DNA from: an uncultured Aquimarina sp. | Lineage (GTDB): Bacteria; Bacteroidota; Bacteroidia; Flavobacteriales; Flavobacteriaceae | Assembly: GCA_947492105.1 (NCBI GenBank) | Contig: CANLMN010000008.1 | Span: forward strand, 98,133 to 162,132 | Length of the DNA stretch: 64,000 nucleotides | Direction: 5' to 3' | Part shown: positions 63,926-64,000 of the stretch, in pieces | Layout: each line of letters opens with the position of its first letter | Numbering within the stretch: the first letter of the stretch is position 1 | The notes under the pieces: generated by a model | The model's input: only the letters and a program-made list of their open reading frames with translations | What the model was told of the DNA's origin: nothing | Databases searched by the model: none | Program-made: the position numbers and the translations under genes

Positions 63926-64000
63926 GGGTCTGCTGAAAAACTGTATACTTGTTGTTTTCCAGTTGATTATTGTTATATTTAATCAACCAAGTGCAAGGAA
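63926..64000 (+). mobile_element. Possible left end of an insertion sequence cut by the window edge
   Basis: GGGTCTGCTGAAAAACTGTA at 63927 resembles the tip of IS-type inverted repeats I know from the IS4/IS5/IS1182 groups, and it interrupts a family A repeat. No transposase is inside the window and the other end is not visible, so this is tentative. Confidence 0.35.

Overview
The window looks like a chromosomal segment of a marine-type member of the Flavobacteriaceae (Bacteroidota). The DNA is AT-rich. Several genes are typical of that group: secreted proteins with type IX secretion (T9SS) C-terminal sorting domains, a bacillithiol deacetylase (BshB1), a Bacteroidota-type PurM, NhaB, ExbB/ExbD/TonB, many lipoproteins with a Cys lipobox, and at least one promoter of the Bacteroidota form TTTG-N20-TAnnTTTG in front of tRNA-His. 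I cannot fix the genus from sequence alone.

Layout. 1-2.8 kb: the N-terminus of Lon (cut by the window edge), then an ECF sigma factor, a putative anti-sigma protein and a secreted beta-helix-like protein in one overlapping unit. 3.1-11.9 kb: a minus-strand housekeeping block with RibB (degenerate GTP cyclohydrolase II half), an LptF/G permease, LolA, FtsK, DgkA and a redox group (Tpx, thioredoxin, 2-Cys peroxiredoxin). 12.4-21.2 kb, plus strand: a TPR hybrid histidine kinase, two tandem T9SS-exported putative metalloproteases with fibronectin repeats, a trans-sulfuration PLP enzyme and BshB1. 21.2-23.5 kb: tRNA-His, a decayed ISAon1/ISL3-like insertion sequence with a 27-A homopolymer, and two identical tRNA-Val genes. 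23.5-36.2 kb: lipoprotein, FolC, TonB-ExbD-ExbB, NhaB, AnmK, acyl-CoA dehydrogenase, a TrhA/hemolysin III protein, a PNPOx-like protein, RF1, an MsrA without a normal start codon, and PurM.

The accessory part is 36.9-63.8 kb. A 1002-residue protein joins an adenylation domain, six membrane helices and an FAD/NAD-binding reductase-like domain, an architecture I know from the fungal protein TmpL. It is followed by an enoyl-CoA hydratase-like gene. At 44-50 kb a minus-strand group encodes a phosphopantetheinyl transferase, ACP, ketosynthase, hot-dog dehydratase, FabI-like SDR, type III polyketide synthase and kynureninase. Together these look like a small fatty-acyl/polyketide pathway. A second sigma/anti-sigma pair, an O-methyltransferase and a lipoprotein subtilase follow. 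At 55.6-57.9 kb a two-gene cassette encodes a T9SS-exported protein with a nucleotide-deaminase signature (HAE...PCGNC) and a lipoprotein. Two nearly identical 148-bp direct repeats flank it. The window ends with TatA, an M1 metallopeptidase, a small secreted protein and an Asp-box (sialidase-like) lipoprotein.

The long intergenic gaps are not empty. I found at least fifteen copies of diverged dispersed repeats, which I call families A to D. Families A, B and C share short sequence cores and may be parts of one modular family. The best candidates for something undescribed are the TmpL-like fusion, the repeat-flanked deaminase/lipoprotein cassette, the type III PKS group and the repeat family.
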